Shown in pieces: positions 21,466-34,900 of a DNA stretch of 64,000 nt. Numbering within the stretch: the first letter of the stretch is position 1; every line of letters begins with the position of its first letter. The notes beneath the pieces were generated by a model. That model was not told where the DNA came from, searched no databases, and was given only the letters and a program-made list of their open reading frames with translations. This DNA comes from Corylus avellana (lineage: Eukaryota > Streptophyta > Magnoliopsida > Fagales > Betulaceae). The translations under genes and the position numbers were made by a program. The stretch is taken from positions 10,876,259 through 10,940,258 of the forward strand of contig NC_081542.1 in NCBI RefSeq assembly GCF_901000735.1. Direction: 5' to 3'.

Positions 21466-23587
21466 TCATGAAAGTTCAACAATCTTCGGTCGCTTTTCTG
21501 ATTGACTGGCATCTTTGCCCGAAGAATTATCTGGACCAAACTTTGACCTTTTGAGTTTCAAATGAGAGCATCTTTCCTCAGCTTCATTATCACCATTGTC
21601 ATCTTCTTCGTCATCATCACTGTCATTATCACTGCTATCTTCTGAATCTGTTCCACTACTGCTCGCAGACAATGGAATCTTAGACTGATAACCAGCAATT
21701 GCAGATTCCGCAGCAGCAACAGCCTCAGGGGTATGAAGATCAGCAACACCAAGCATCAAATCCTGTTATTAAGATGCACTTAAAAAATCAGTTATGAATT
21801 CAATGATTGCAAGAGTGGATTTTTTTTGTGTGGGATTCCGCCAATTACCATTTCAATGATTTCAGATTCATTTCCGGTGAGCACTTCAATATCACAGTTC
21901 TCAAAATTGTCCTGCATTTTGGTAAATCGTAAAAAACAGCTTAGGGAAAACGAAAAGACATTGGAATTCAATAAAACAATACAACTTGGGTAAAAGATCA
22001 AAGCGCAACCTTTGCACCAAGCTGAAGCCTTTCATTATCTTCTGATATCACTCCTAAGAAGTCTTTAACTTTTCCCAAAACTGCAGCAAAGGCAAAAAAA
22101 TTAAGCACCGACTGTTAGGAAGCATCAGTGTTTTATTTCCTTTCAATTTTATTTTAATAAAAAAATTCATCCAGTGGAACTTTAAATCTTCTGGACATAT
22201 CAAAATACATGTATCCAATGTAGAAAGTGGAAGTTTTGGCACCAAAGCTCATTAATATTTTTGGTTATTTGAATAATGTCTGTCTGAACTCTCCAAAACA
22301 CCTCCTCCATTACCTATGTATATTCCACTTATAACATGAAAGACCACATGGTACCCTCCAAATCCAAGCAAATGGTCTTTGAAAAAAAAGAAAACATCAC
22401 AGTGAGAAACCTTAGCTCTTCTCAATGGCCAAGACAAATCTAACTTATAAGCAGTTTTCATGTACTATAAATTTTGATATCACAACGTATAATTCCATGA
22501 AAGCTTTCCATGTAATTTTTTTTTTATATTTAAGTAATGCAATCTCCTTAAAATCGCAAAAAAAGCGAAGAGAAGAGAAGAGAAGAGAAGAGAAGAGAGA
22601 AGAAGAGAAGAGAGAAGATGTGTTGTTATTCATTTTTTTTTTTACTACTTGCTTTTCGTTTCGATGCATCCTGGGAATGAGGATAAACTGCTTAGCCCGT
22701 CAGGGGTGAAAGCTCCTGGGTCACCTGGTAACTGGTTCTAGCAGGCGGGGTCAGTTACTCGTAGGAGTTTGATTAACGGTGAGGATTGTTGTATAGTATG
22801 CGTTTGCGACGTACAATTAATCTGAGTAAAGTTCTCTTACGTTATCAAAAATAATAATAATATGTTGAACATAATCCTTTTCAGCTCTACCACCAAAGTC
22901 TCTATTATCTTCAAAACTCCATACATTCCGCTATTTTCAAATACACCACATTAAACACAACATATCGACTATGCTTCAACAAGAATACATGATCTTATAA
23001 TGACCTCCCCAAACCCACCTTTTGCATTAGAAATCAAAGTAGGTAATAAACTACACAAGTGTTCAGATTAGGCTGCTAAGTAACAATGTTCCAACTACCT
23101 GGCATACAAACAATTTGAACAGAAAATCGCCAGTCATACAACAATAGGAGAAAATATTTGATGGCAGATTTGAGCTGCAAAGTCACCAACCATACATCAA
23201 AGCGGGTCACTTAAATTTTAAACTAGAATCATCTTATAGGTAGTAAGTAAAGTTTAAATTACGACCAGCAACTCGAGTTGTAGATTCTAAACAAGTTCAA
23301 ACTTCAAACATAATTTAAACTATCTTCAATCTCTCACATTAGGGAAAAATCAATAAGATTACTCTTTCACTCGAACACAATCTTAGCTGATAAAGTCATA
23401 GAATGAGAAAATTCAGATGGGTACCTTCGCTTTTGGGAAGAGGGGCAGTGATGGGCTTTCCATGAGGGAGGGGTTTCTGGGGTTGAGAGACCGAGTCTTT
23501 TTTGCAAACAAGAAGCGTAGACTCTGCACAAAGCACAAACACACAGAGAGTTAGACGAGGAATCAGCAACCACGTACAAAATAACAA

Positions 23588-23625
<38 letters not shown>

Positions 23626-23687
23626 AATGGGGAGGTGGAGGAATTCTTGCGCTCCAACTGTAGAAGGTCTTTGCTTGTATGCCCCAT
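21466..23687 (-). CDS. NOPCHAP1-like snoRNP assembly protein
   Basis: Five minus-strand exons give 197 residues: 23687-23624, 23523-23425, 22080-22010, 21911-21849, 21762-21466. Junctions are GT..AG and all phases agree. The start is the first ATG in the frame (MGHTSKDLLQLERK). A longer frame extends to about 23756 without an ATG. The middle holds LGKVKDFLGVISEDNERL and FENCDIEVLTGNESEIIEMD, followed by a Ser/Asp/Glu tail (SSDNDSDDDEEDD) and a basic KRPK near the end. This order (helical LxxVxxFLxxxxxxNExL, NIE-type motif, acidic Ser-rich tail) matches human NOPCHAP1 (C12orf45), which bridges NOP58 and the R2TP chaperone in box C/D snoRNP assembly. The similarity was judged by eye; nuclear location and role are inferred. 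Intron 2 (22081-23424) is long and carries a SINE-like repeat. Confidence 0.65.
22563..22620. repeat. (AGAGA)n purine microsatellite
   Basis: Imperfect AAGAG pentamer run, in intron 2 of the NOPCHAP1-like gene. Confidence 0.85.
22675..22862 (+). repeat. SINE-like repeat in an intron
   Basis: A GC-richer block in AT-rich intron DNA, with CACCTGGTAACTGGTTCTAG early and a 3' end GTTCTCTTACGTTATC followed by AAAAATAATAATAATA. A GC-rich body with a simple A-rich tail is the SINE pattern. No box A or B was assigned with confidence. Confidence 0.45.
23591..23621. repeat. (GA)n microsatellite inside a splice donor region
   Basis: About 15 GA units. On the minus strand it is the (CT)n immediately after the intron 1 donor of the NOPCHAP1-like gene. 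Confidence 0.95.
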
Positions 23688-24022
23688 CGAAAACAAGTTA
23701 TCGCCGAGAAGAGTCGGTGGAAAATCGGAAGAGGAGGAGCCACAAGACGACGCCAAGCCAATTGGCGGGAGCTGGTAAGGCTGTCCGGAAAGGAAGGTGG
23801 AGAAGGAGCGGTAGAGGTGTCGTGTAGAGAGAGAGGCGGTGGCGCAGAGGAGGCCGATATCTTGGGAGCAGCGCTAAGGGGTCTGATTTGAAGTCTCTCA
23901 ACCCTTCCCTTTTCTCCTGTCGACAGTCTTTCTCTGTTTTGGGTTAAATTTTAAACTCTATTAATTTTTTGTTAGATTTATTTTCGAATTTTGCATATTA
24001 TATCAAAAATTGACCATATTAA

Positions 24023-24430
24023 GGGTCCGTTTGGGAGTTCAATTTTAATAAGTGCGATTTTAAAATTTGCGTTTTTAAAAATTATGTTTATGAAATTCCT
24101 ACTTTTTAAAATTGCATAAGCGTTTAGTAAAATATGTTAAGAGATAATTTTTTTAATCAATTGAGTGTTTGAATAACATTAGCATATAATTGCGGTTTCA
24201 TAGCCAAATAGATAAATATTGCGCCAAATATTGTTTTAAGCAAATTGTGATTTTAGTTTAAATTCACACATTTTCAAATAAGCATCCTCTAGTCAGCTTA
24301 TAGAAATCACGGATTTTTCCACGATTTTAAATTTTACGTTTTTAAAATCGTAATTCCAAACACTCTAAAATTGCGATTTGATTTTAAAAATGCAGATTAT
24401 TTTTTAAAAAACGTACTCTCAAACGGACCC
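24023..24430. mobile_element. Tourist-like (PIF/Harbinger) MITE with TAA TSD
   Basis: A 408-bp element begins GGGTCCGTTTGGGAG and ends CTCAAACGGACCC, flanked by TAA on both sides (24020-24022 and 24431-24433). The GG..TTTG termini and the 3-bp TWA target are those of Tourist-like elements. Inner arms pair partly through TTAAAATTTGCGTTTTTAAA-like words. Confidence 0.85.
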
Positions 24431-24433
24431 TAA

Positions 24434-25750
24434 ATATCACGTGTTAGATTTGGGCCATGTTGATGCATAAGTAAAATTATAGAGATTAATCAAAACTCGA
24501 CTCATTTAGTTAAATGACCATTCCTAACACATCAATTTTGTGTTAAATTCACAAATTTGCAAGTCATATAAGAAATTGTCAATCCTGCTTTCATCCTCCT
24601 CTACGTCAACTATTATGGGTGATCCTTAGACTGGTGTTTTTGGTTTAAATCGAAGTACGACGATCAAACTGACATTATCAAACTTATTATGCAAACACCC
24701 GTTAGCCATCGAGAATAAATGGGCCTTATAAATCCAATTGGCAGTGGTTCGGATAATGTGAAAATAACATATCTTTCTATTACTTGTGTCTTGTGTGCCC
24801 GTCCATTTGAGCTTGGCTGGATTTAGTTGGCCTATCAGGCTTATTTGGACTAATTAAATATATTAAGGCAGCTCTCTTCCATGAGATTTATATATATTTC
24901 TTCCATGAGATTTTTTGAGTTTTATTATAATTTCGATTGACCCAATGAGTCAATTTCCGAAAAAAAAAAAACACTTAGAGAATTTTTAATAAAAGCGCGT
25001 TGACCTGAGAAGTTTATATATAAATTCCTTATTAATTATACTTCCGTGTTAACTTGTAAAAAGAGCTTATGTTTTTTTGTTTAGGATTTAGGATTTAAGG
25101 AAGAAAATATGATTTGAGATGGGCTGTCGGCGTACAGAGGAGAGGAAGAAGAAATTTCGTTGAAAAAATGTGGGAGAAGAGTGCTTTGCAGCAGAAAAGT
25201 TGTTAATTTTTTCTCTTTTTTGTTGAAAGACAAAGTAGAGTTAGTACATGGTTAGCTTAGTTATTCCTTGGTTACTTGTTGGGATGTGTGACAGTGAATT
25301 ATTTGAGTTGTTTTTGAAATTCGCGTAAACTTTTTGCTGAAAGTCTGAAAATTTTGCTGCACATCAGAAGAATGGCATTGTAGCTGGAACAATACCAGGT
25401 ATAGTGCCGTTCCGCACTGTCCACACTGTTGGCAAACGGGGCCCTTATGTCTGTATTATGGATTTTCTTATAGTGATTTCCTAGGTTTGAATGCTTTAGA
25501 AATATTTTACTTTTAGAGAATTTTCTAAAAAGATTTCTCTTCGTCACCAAAATATGTATCTGTAATTTACAGTTTTACATATTTTGGTGATTGATTGTTG
25601 CATGCTTCTTATATTTAATTTCGCATTATTTTGATAAACACATGTTGACCCCCCTCTAGGTGCATTTTGGAATCTGTTTTATAATTTCAGAAAATTACAA
25701 TACCACTTTACACCATATGAGAACTTTGATATGAGATTACAACCTACACA
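24434..25750. other. No gene recognised
   Basis: AT-rich intergenic DNA. The left border of the intact DCL2 duplication block falls near 25750, where homology to 5615-5797 begins. Confidence 0.5.
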
Positions 25751-25930
25751 ACGAATTTTGTTTTTTTTCCTTGGTACCCAAAACATAAAATTTATGACTC
25801 AATACATGAAAAAACTTATAGGTATGTAACTGCAAATTTTCCTTAATGTTCACTCATATATCATCTATCCTATTAATTTTTACCACAAGAAGCTCAAAAC
25901 TTTGGTATGGACTTGCTTCTCGAATTCATT

Positions 25931-28900
25931 TCATAGGGTTTGTTCCTTCAGAGACTTCAATACTTCTTTGGATGCAATCTTTATCGCTGTCTTAGTTTTA
26001 GCAGCCGTAGCTGTATGCTTGAAAGAGATCCCATTTACTTCAACCTCTACTGTAATGGAAGTCATACCCTTGTTATGAGACTTGATGCGTTCTTTCATAT
26101 TATAATGCTTTGTTTGGCATAACTCATTTAACTCCTTTCCAGGATGGGGCATCACTGTTTCAGGAGTAATCAAAGGCTCCAAAAGACGCCTTATACTCTG
26201 AAAGACTTTCTCCTTATTGTATCCTGAATCGACAAGAATGGCTCCTGCCAAAGACTCTATAACATCACCAAGTACCTATCACAAATCGGAAAATATGTGA
26301 TGATTTATCAAATAAAACCAAAGAACTTGAGAAAAAAAAAGGAAAAAATTGTCTTAATGAGGATGAAAAAAAAACCAAAAGAATAAACACGATAATCTAA
26401 CCTTGGGGAAAGTTGACTCCGACTCCCATCCATAAGTTGATTCTAAAGATAACTTTTCAAAGTTGTTAACTGTTTCAACTATATGCCTGTGGAGTTCTCG
26501 TGAGGTATGAAGGATGTGTTTGTGCAGTTCAAACTTGACTGCAGATCTTGCATAACAATCATTATTCGTAGAAGCAGATCTCATGTCAGTTAACAATTCT
26601 GGTGACAACCCAGGATATTTATTGTAGAAATGCATCGTCACGAGATAATCTAACACAGCGTCCCCAAGAAATTCAAGTCGCTGCACAAGTAACAAGCTCT
26701 TAACAAAGTCAAAAAGAATACACAAGAACGTGTGAGATCAAGAGATAGAACGTGTGTTTTGAGTGTATGTGTCTATGTTAACATAAAATGCATAGACCAG
26801 TTGTTATACAACATATACTGCCAAAATATAACGAAGTTGATTGATGAAATTATCGGTATAATTCTTATATAAAGTGTCATCAAATTTACCTGATAACATC
26901 TTGGAATCTCGGGAAGCATGTAAGAACCGTGGGTCAAAGCTTCCAGTAGCAGAGAAGGATCATGGAACTCATAGTTCAACAAAGACTCCAAATCTCTCAC
27001 ATTCAGATGTTTCTCGGCATGAACTTGGAAGAGCCTCTCATACGGTGTAGTGTGGAAATCTACCTTTATACCCATCCAATCCATAAATAATAAGGCTGCT
27101 GTTTCACCGCCTATGCTAAGATATGCACCAATTAGTGCTTCAACAACATCAGCAACCCTTTTAATTTTCAACTTCCTACTTTCCCTAACATAGATTTTCC
27201 TCGCACTAAGAAGCAACTCCTCACTTAATGCATAACTTTGAGATCTGTCTCCAGGAATTATCCACTTTTTAGGATCGAATGACTCATTCCGAATAAATCC
27301 CTACAATTTCAAGAATGAAAAACAAGTCATTTATATAATACAAAATACAAAGCTGAAAACATCCTCTCACAATTAAGCAATCTAGAAGTACTTATATCAC
27401 AAAGAGAGCTCCAAAGAAACCTTAACCTTTGATGCACATGATGAAATCTAAAGTAGCAAAAGGCCTAAAATATTTTCTAAAAAAAAAATCCAATAAAGGA
27501 AGAGTTTTGCAGAATTACAAGTTAATTCACACCAATAATTCAGGATCCTTGAGAAACAATATTTACACAAGGAGTAGAGACGGGGTTCACAGACAATATA
27601 TACATTAGAGATACTAAACTTAAAGGTAACTAATATATATATATGTATATATATATTGTAGTCAACAAGAATGGTATGCAAGCCCATACAACCAAGAAAA
27701 TAAGCAAAAAGAGAATGGCATGAAATTTTATGCTATCATGTCTGAGAACTTCAGTCCTAGATGCAATACAAGAGGATCAAGCATATATCATGTAAACTTC
27801 AAAACAAACCCATTTGTCAAAGGCTCAAGAAAAAGAAGAAGAAGAAGAATACTTTTGCATTAAAAAATTACACCACCTCCATATTAGATTAGAAAAATGC
27901 ACCTTTTGATGAAGAGATGGGGAAGAAAACAGAAACTCATACCAATTACAATTTAAATTCAAGGTCAACAATCTTCTAGGATTAAATTTGATTCAGAATA
28001 GAATTGAAGTATAAAAAATACGAACAATAAGTGTACTACAGAATTGAAAAAGTGAAGAGCAGCAACAAATTCATGACAATGACAACACCAAGAATTTAAG
28101 GAATTATTAGAAAAGAAAATTTACCGGAAGTTTGCGGTCACATCCAAACTTGCAAAGAGCCGCATTAGAAATTATTTTTTCTTTCTTCGCACTAAGGACA
28201 CCCTCGTGTTGATTTTGATAGGTCTTAAAAAGCTGTTGACTAACAGCGTATTTGATAAAAGAATCTCCAAGAGTTTCTAAGGATTCCAAGTGGAATGCCT
28301 CTTGGCATTTCTTAGTAGTAATTGCTTCCAAGACCTACCATGAAGATTATGTTGAGTACAAGTTCAAACAAAAACTCAATATACAACTAACGATAGAGCT
28401 ATAAAATCAATAATATACAGTTGATCATGCCACAGTAAGAGAGAGAGGCCAAGGCCTGCAGTTTAAATCATTTTAGAGTCATGGTCCCCAAACACTAGAT
28501 GAATTTATTGATACTAAATGTACTGATACAACAAATATAACTATATAGAATATCTACTATAACTCATTAGATACTTAATCTATGAAATGTCATGGAACGT
28601 CGATGGAAAGTGCAAGTTGGCCTAAAATTAAGCGTAAATGTAGCTGTATGCATTTTTACAAGCGGATACAAGAAAGTTTCATGCTTGAAACCAATTGTTT
28701 TCACAAAACGAAACAGGAACTATCTGCCTTATCTGCCAAACACATGGTGGAAAAAAAAATACAGTTTAACTCCACTGTTCTAATAGTAACCAGCCATTCT
28801 ACTGTGCATACGTATGATAACAGACACACAATATCATATAAGCAAAAAATGTAAATGTGTCATCATATAAAATGGACTAGCACTTCACCACATAAATGTC

Positions 28901-31900
28901 AAGGATTACATACCTTGATGGTTGGAATAACGTCATTTTGCATGCAATGATCCAAATGCATCTTTTTTAAATTGACAGCTATAAGCAAAGACTCAAGCCG
29001 ATGCATGATCGAAGGAAGAAATGAGAACGAATAAAATGTAGTGATTGATATTGGTGACATGATTATTTTGCAAAGTTCTGGAGGCAATTCAACTGTTGTA
29101 CGACCTGATTCTGAAAAAATAAAATATGTCAATGTTTACTAAGAGAAAAATAATGTTATAGATGTAATAGACAATGACAACCGAATCTAATGGAAGCACT
29201 GAAATCCTCATAAAGAAATATCTAGGGCATCCTATTCATCTTACTGCTCCCTTCTCATCAAAATATTATAATGCAAACTGGATGTGGGGAGTAAATAAAG
29301 AATACAATTTCCAGAGAAAAATAATCCATTTTGTTCATAGTAAAATGAATATATAAAGTGTAAAACCAACAATACAAAATCTAAATAATTGTGTTACATA
29401 GGGCCATTGAAAAAAAAAAAAAAAAAAAAAAAAGAAGCATTTATAAAATTTTCTATTCAAAGAATTTGAATTATTCCATTTCATACAAACCACATTATAA
29501 ATAGAGGGCAGTATCAACAAGACTAATACATCCTTAATCCGAAAGCCTATACAAGAAAAATCATGATACACAATGGATTATGATGATTGATTAGTTTACG
29601 ATATATTTTTGATAGAGTAGAGGCAACAACAGGAAGATGACCAATGATTTTAGTCATGCTTTGCTTGTGCTAAAAAGAAGGAATGAGAATGTAACAAATA
29701 AGAAGTAAGAACTTTAAACCTTTCTCTTTCTGTTTTCTGCTTCTCTGAAGGTAATTTTGCACCCGAAACATATGTCTCCCATTAAGCAATGATTCGTCAT
29801 CAAAACGCAGCTTGATGCCATGCCTGTAATGGAAGGATTTAGATAGATTATAATTTAGCATTAAACAATTGTAATACATTCCAACTAGATGAAAGAACAA
29901 CAATATCTTTTCATTCAGAAGTTAATAATAATAACATACTGCTCTTCATTGTACTCCTTGTATGTAACCATTCTGCCATTCCTTAGCTTCAGAAGTGAGT
30001 TTCCATTCAATTCCAAAATTCCAGTTATGCAGTACACATGACCACTGTGAGGGGTATAGACCACAGAATTCTGAAGCATGCATGTGCATACAGAACCATC
30101 TATGGTATGTACACAACGAGCATAACCCTTTGGATGAGAACAATTCAAGTGATTTTCCCAAAACTTTTCAAATGAAAAGTGAACGGAAGTAATACACTCC
30201 CAATCAATCAAAGGTATCCCATCTTTGCCAGTGGCTGGAAGCAAAAGATAGTCAATCTCAATATTATCTACCGGATAATCTCCATCCAAAAGATCCTTTA
30301 AATTATTCAAATTATGATCTTTAAGAACTCTTAAAAGAGCTATCTGAAACGTTCTACACAAAAGGACCTGCAAACAAAGTTTCACAAACACAAACAAATT
30401 TCTTTATAAATTTATTTCATATACACCAGTTAAAGAGCAAAGTAAGCAAAGAAAAAAAGAGAAAGTTACCTGATCTGGGCTAAGATGAATCACTCCTACA
30501 TATTTAAAGTTCACTGCCAAGCTACCCCAATCAACGTCCAAGTCAAAATGCATGCTTCCAACATCAGAATCTAGTTCACTTCTCATGAGAAGCATGATGT
30601 CATGAACTGGAACATCATAACCAAAGTTCTGCTTCAACTCGATTAAGTAGCGATGATACATTATTTTAGAATTCTTTGGACAACAACCGACCAGTTCAGG
30701 TGGGAAGTAACTGGGTTGCTCATAAATATAACGTTCATTCCCTGTGCATTAAAGAGTCAGACGAGCAAAAGTAGCAATCAAGAGGTTCAAAAAAAGAAGG
30801 CTGGAGGGAGAAAAGGCCACAGGCTTCTCCCTATGTTATAAAAAGAAAATTTTGATAATTAATCAAAATATCATTAAAAGTGTAAGACCCCCTCATGTAC
30901 ACAAGAAGTATACAAGAGAAGCCACCTAGATAGTAGAGGCAAAAAGAACAAGAAAATCATGATAACTAATCATGAAAGGAGAAATATAACTAGTTGTACA
31001 AAGATACAAAGTAGTGAAGAATAAAGCTTTCAACTCCTCCAAACTGTGTTATAAAAAAACATTGCAAGAACAAAGTGGAAGACCATCAAAGCAGGAAGGA
31101 AAAAAAGGCTACAATACAATAACATTACCACATTCTTGTGCCGTGCCTTCTTCCACTACAACATCTGGAACAAGATTGTCTGTCAAAGCACCCATCTCAT
31201 GAAGTTTCTTGCATGCTTCAAGGCAGGCAGTCTGCTTCATAATTTTAGAGTTAATATTTTCTTCTACAACAACATTCTGTAAAGGACAGCTCTTGGGAAG
31301 ATGTAGAGTGCGAGTCTTCTCATCCCACCTCGGAGCCGGTTTAAAATAGCTAGAAGAAATAAAACCAAGTCAACACGAGGTCAAGTACACAAAAAATCTT
31401 GAAGTTAATAAATTATAAACAACATATATAGCAGCATGGAAAATAAAGATTAGTAATGAGGAATAAACTAACCGATCTGAAGGGAGCCGTGAGCAATAGA
31501 AGTGTATCAAACCAACACTAGAAGTCAGTGTCACAGACGCTCCCGTGCTTTCAACATCATAAACTTCCTCATCTTTTAAATTACTTTGAAGAGGTGAGCA
31601 AGGAAGCGAAGCATGGCGTAAGGATGCCGTTCTCATAGTATCTCCACTAGCATGATATTTCTCTAGTCGAGATCGAGTAGCAAAATCCTCACTATAGATT
31701 AACAAAAGACAAAGTATTGAATACCAAGTACACCATATATGTTCTAAGATCAACACTTAGTTCATATGAAGAAACAGTAAATCAGAAGATAAGGGGGAGA
31801 AAAAAATGACTGGAACTCTTTTAAAAGAGTAGTCTTAAATTGGAAACAAAATAAAGGTGGAAATTTTCATTAGAAGCTTTCAACAGCCCTTCCTTGAATG

Positions 31901-34900
31901 AACATGGTTTTAAAGGTGTAATGTCAAATGATGTTTTAAAGAACGTTACCTATTCACCATTAATACATAATCTGAATGTTGCATTCTAGCACGGCCTCTG
32001 GACTGTATGAAACTACAAACGGTGGAAGATGGGTCAAATCTAATCACCAAGTTGCAGCTTTGAACATCTAAACCCTCTTCAAGAATTGATGTTGCAACAA
32101 TGATGTTCACCTATAAACACATTTCACACTCACAATCAAACAAGGAAATTATTAACAAAACACATTCATGTGAAACTAAGTGGTGGGAAAGAACATACCA
32201 TGCCTTTACGAAATTCTTCCACAATTTCATTCTGTTTTTTCCTTGTCTGGGATTGCAACCCAGAGTTATTTCCCGCAATGTATTTAGATTTCCAGCTGTT
32301 GTATTTCGGAAGCAACTCGTTCAAAAGATAATGTAAGACAATAGCTGTAATGACCCTTTCCACAAAGACTATACATCTAATATCCTTTAAATCCCTGTAT
32401 TCACATAATGCATGATAACTCATCAACAAGCAATGATGTACAACTGAAACAAAGAAAAATGTTGGAAATGAATACTCCTATTATCTTAGACAAGTTTAAC
32501 AAAAAAATCAAACAAATGAAAGAATAGGACTCCCAAACTTGGGCCAAACCATGACTTATCTAGAATTGAGATTGAAGCATTTAATGAGCAAAATGTTCTA
32601 TATAGAATTTATGGCAAAAGCCAAGTTTAGCAAACCTTCCTAACATAGATTTGCATCAAACTTAGAAAAGGTCATTCAAGCCTCCTTTAAATTATCATTG
32701 TGTTAGAGAGATCAATGTTTCCTAACTTTCAGGCACTTGAAGTGGATATTGCAAAGCTAAGAGTATAAACATTACTATAATATACAAAATCACATTTGAC
32801 ATATGTCCCAAAGCTAATGATGATGCACAACATGCCAACCTGTATTCAAGAAGAGATTCAATGAGACAAACAACTTTTGAAGTTACAAGCCCTGCATCCA
32901 TATTGGCTTTATCATTATCACCAATAGACCACTCTGGACCTGAACGTATGAAGGGGAGAAAGAAAGAATGTAATCAACGAACAAAAACTCAAATCAACAG
33001 TATTTATTCAGAATTAAAGTACCTGATGGAACATGAGTGGCAAATGTGTGGAATGCATCCAAACTGAAATTATTAACAATTGCCTGACTACGCACATCCA
33101 GTTTTCCCCATGGAATTGAGTCAGTTTCATTGCATATGTCAGTTTCATTGCAAGAAAAGGACTCTGCAGCCTGTTACACAAAAAATGCACAATCAGTGAT
33201 GTTCGCCATACAAAAGGCATTGAAAATAGAGCTAAGCCAAAAACATAGAAGACATAGACTGATTAATACCTTTAGACCCAGCCAAATACCAAGCTCATTC
33301 AAACAGAATACTAAAGCTGAACAAATCTTATTTATCTTTTTGCTTGTAGCATCTGCAACAGATTCTTCGAGATCAAGCATTTTCAGTGAGAGTACATGCT
33401 GATAAGAACCAAATCAACTGTCAGTGCTCTCAAGGAAGCAAGCTAGTCCTTTCAAGTTAAAACATATAGAATTATAAAAGAACAAGCTGATTGCAAAAGA
33501 ACTACATGACAAGAATACATAACTGAAATTATACTTAAAGAATGGAAATTAAAATTTAATTTTGAAATGCAGAGGCTTCAAGCACAACATATTAGCATGG
33601 CGATTTACATTTCATGAAGCATAGATTACAATTTAATATTGTAAAAAAAAAGTAAACACAAAATGTGCTTACCTTTTCTTCTAAACCCTGCAAATCACGA
33701 GCTAGTCGTTCATATAAGGTAGATGGAATTTCCGTGTGCCTATAGAATTTAAACTTCGGAGTCGAAAATGGGATATACTCAGCAACCACAGATTCACTAG
33801 CACAAGTATACACCTTAAACCAACAGGGAAAGAAAACCAGTAGTCAATCACTTGTTCACCATACAGATACGGAGTGAGAGGACAACATACTTATATACAA
33901 AGGAACAGAAGCAACCTTTGAATTCATCATGGTCTCAAGTTCGGAAATCTTTTCCCAGTAAGAGTTTTCAGAGTCTCCACCTATATTAACAGGAAAGGGG
34001 CGATAGGTTTAAAATCAAAGGTTGATATTCACCACCAAACAAAAAAAGAAGAAATTTAAAAACTAATAAAAAATAGTCTAAATCATTGTCAAAGATTGCA
34101 TACTCTTTGTCTTTATGGGGGAAGCAGTCATCCCAAATATTCTAGGAAGATCAGATCCAGCAGAACCTAACTGACGATGATAGAACTCCTGCAAATGCCA
34201 TTCCAGATACTTCAAATACAAAAAAAGCATGCATTTTACAGGCAGCAAACACATCAATAAGCAATAACAAAGTAACATGAACTCCGAGTTAAATAATTGA
34301 AATTGATTAACTCAACCCAATCTGAAAGCAATAACAACGTCAGCACAATATCTGCCAACTGTCATGCATTATAGGTCCAAAAACCTCAACTACCATGCAT
34401 TTCCCTTGCAAACACACTCCAGAAAATATGATTGCACATTTTTATATCCAAAGATTACAGACTAGTCAGTTTAGAATACAAATACATCTAAGATTAACAA
34501 ATACAAATACAAATGAAACGGCTTATATATACATAAAAAAAAAATAAAAATAAAAAAATAAAAAATAAATTGGACGTGAAAAACTTTATCCCCAAAAAAT
34601 TAAGCAGTTAAACCTATTTTATTAGAGGATTTTTCTGTGTATAAGCACTTAAGCGCAATAATGATCATTATGATGCTAGAGGTAGCCTGCTGATACAGAA
34701 AGAAACAAGATTAGATAACTTACCGTCATAATGCAAGCATAAGGGTGCTTACCCCTGGCATGGTGGCATTCATCAATTATTAAAACCTTTATCATGCTTA
34801 GTTTGAAAAAACTATGCTTCAAGCCAGCAAGCAAAATTGCAGGTGTCATCACAAGCACCTGCAGAAAGCAAATAAATAAATAAATAAAATAACTGTAAGT

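Noticed and set aside
32840..32939. Suspected one-base frameshift in the intact DCL2 exon
   Set aside because: On careful recounting the exon is 100 nt and phases agree with its neighbours; there is no frameshift.
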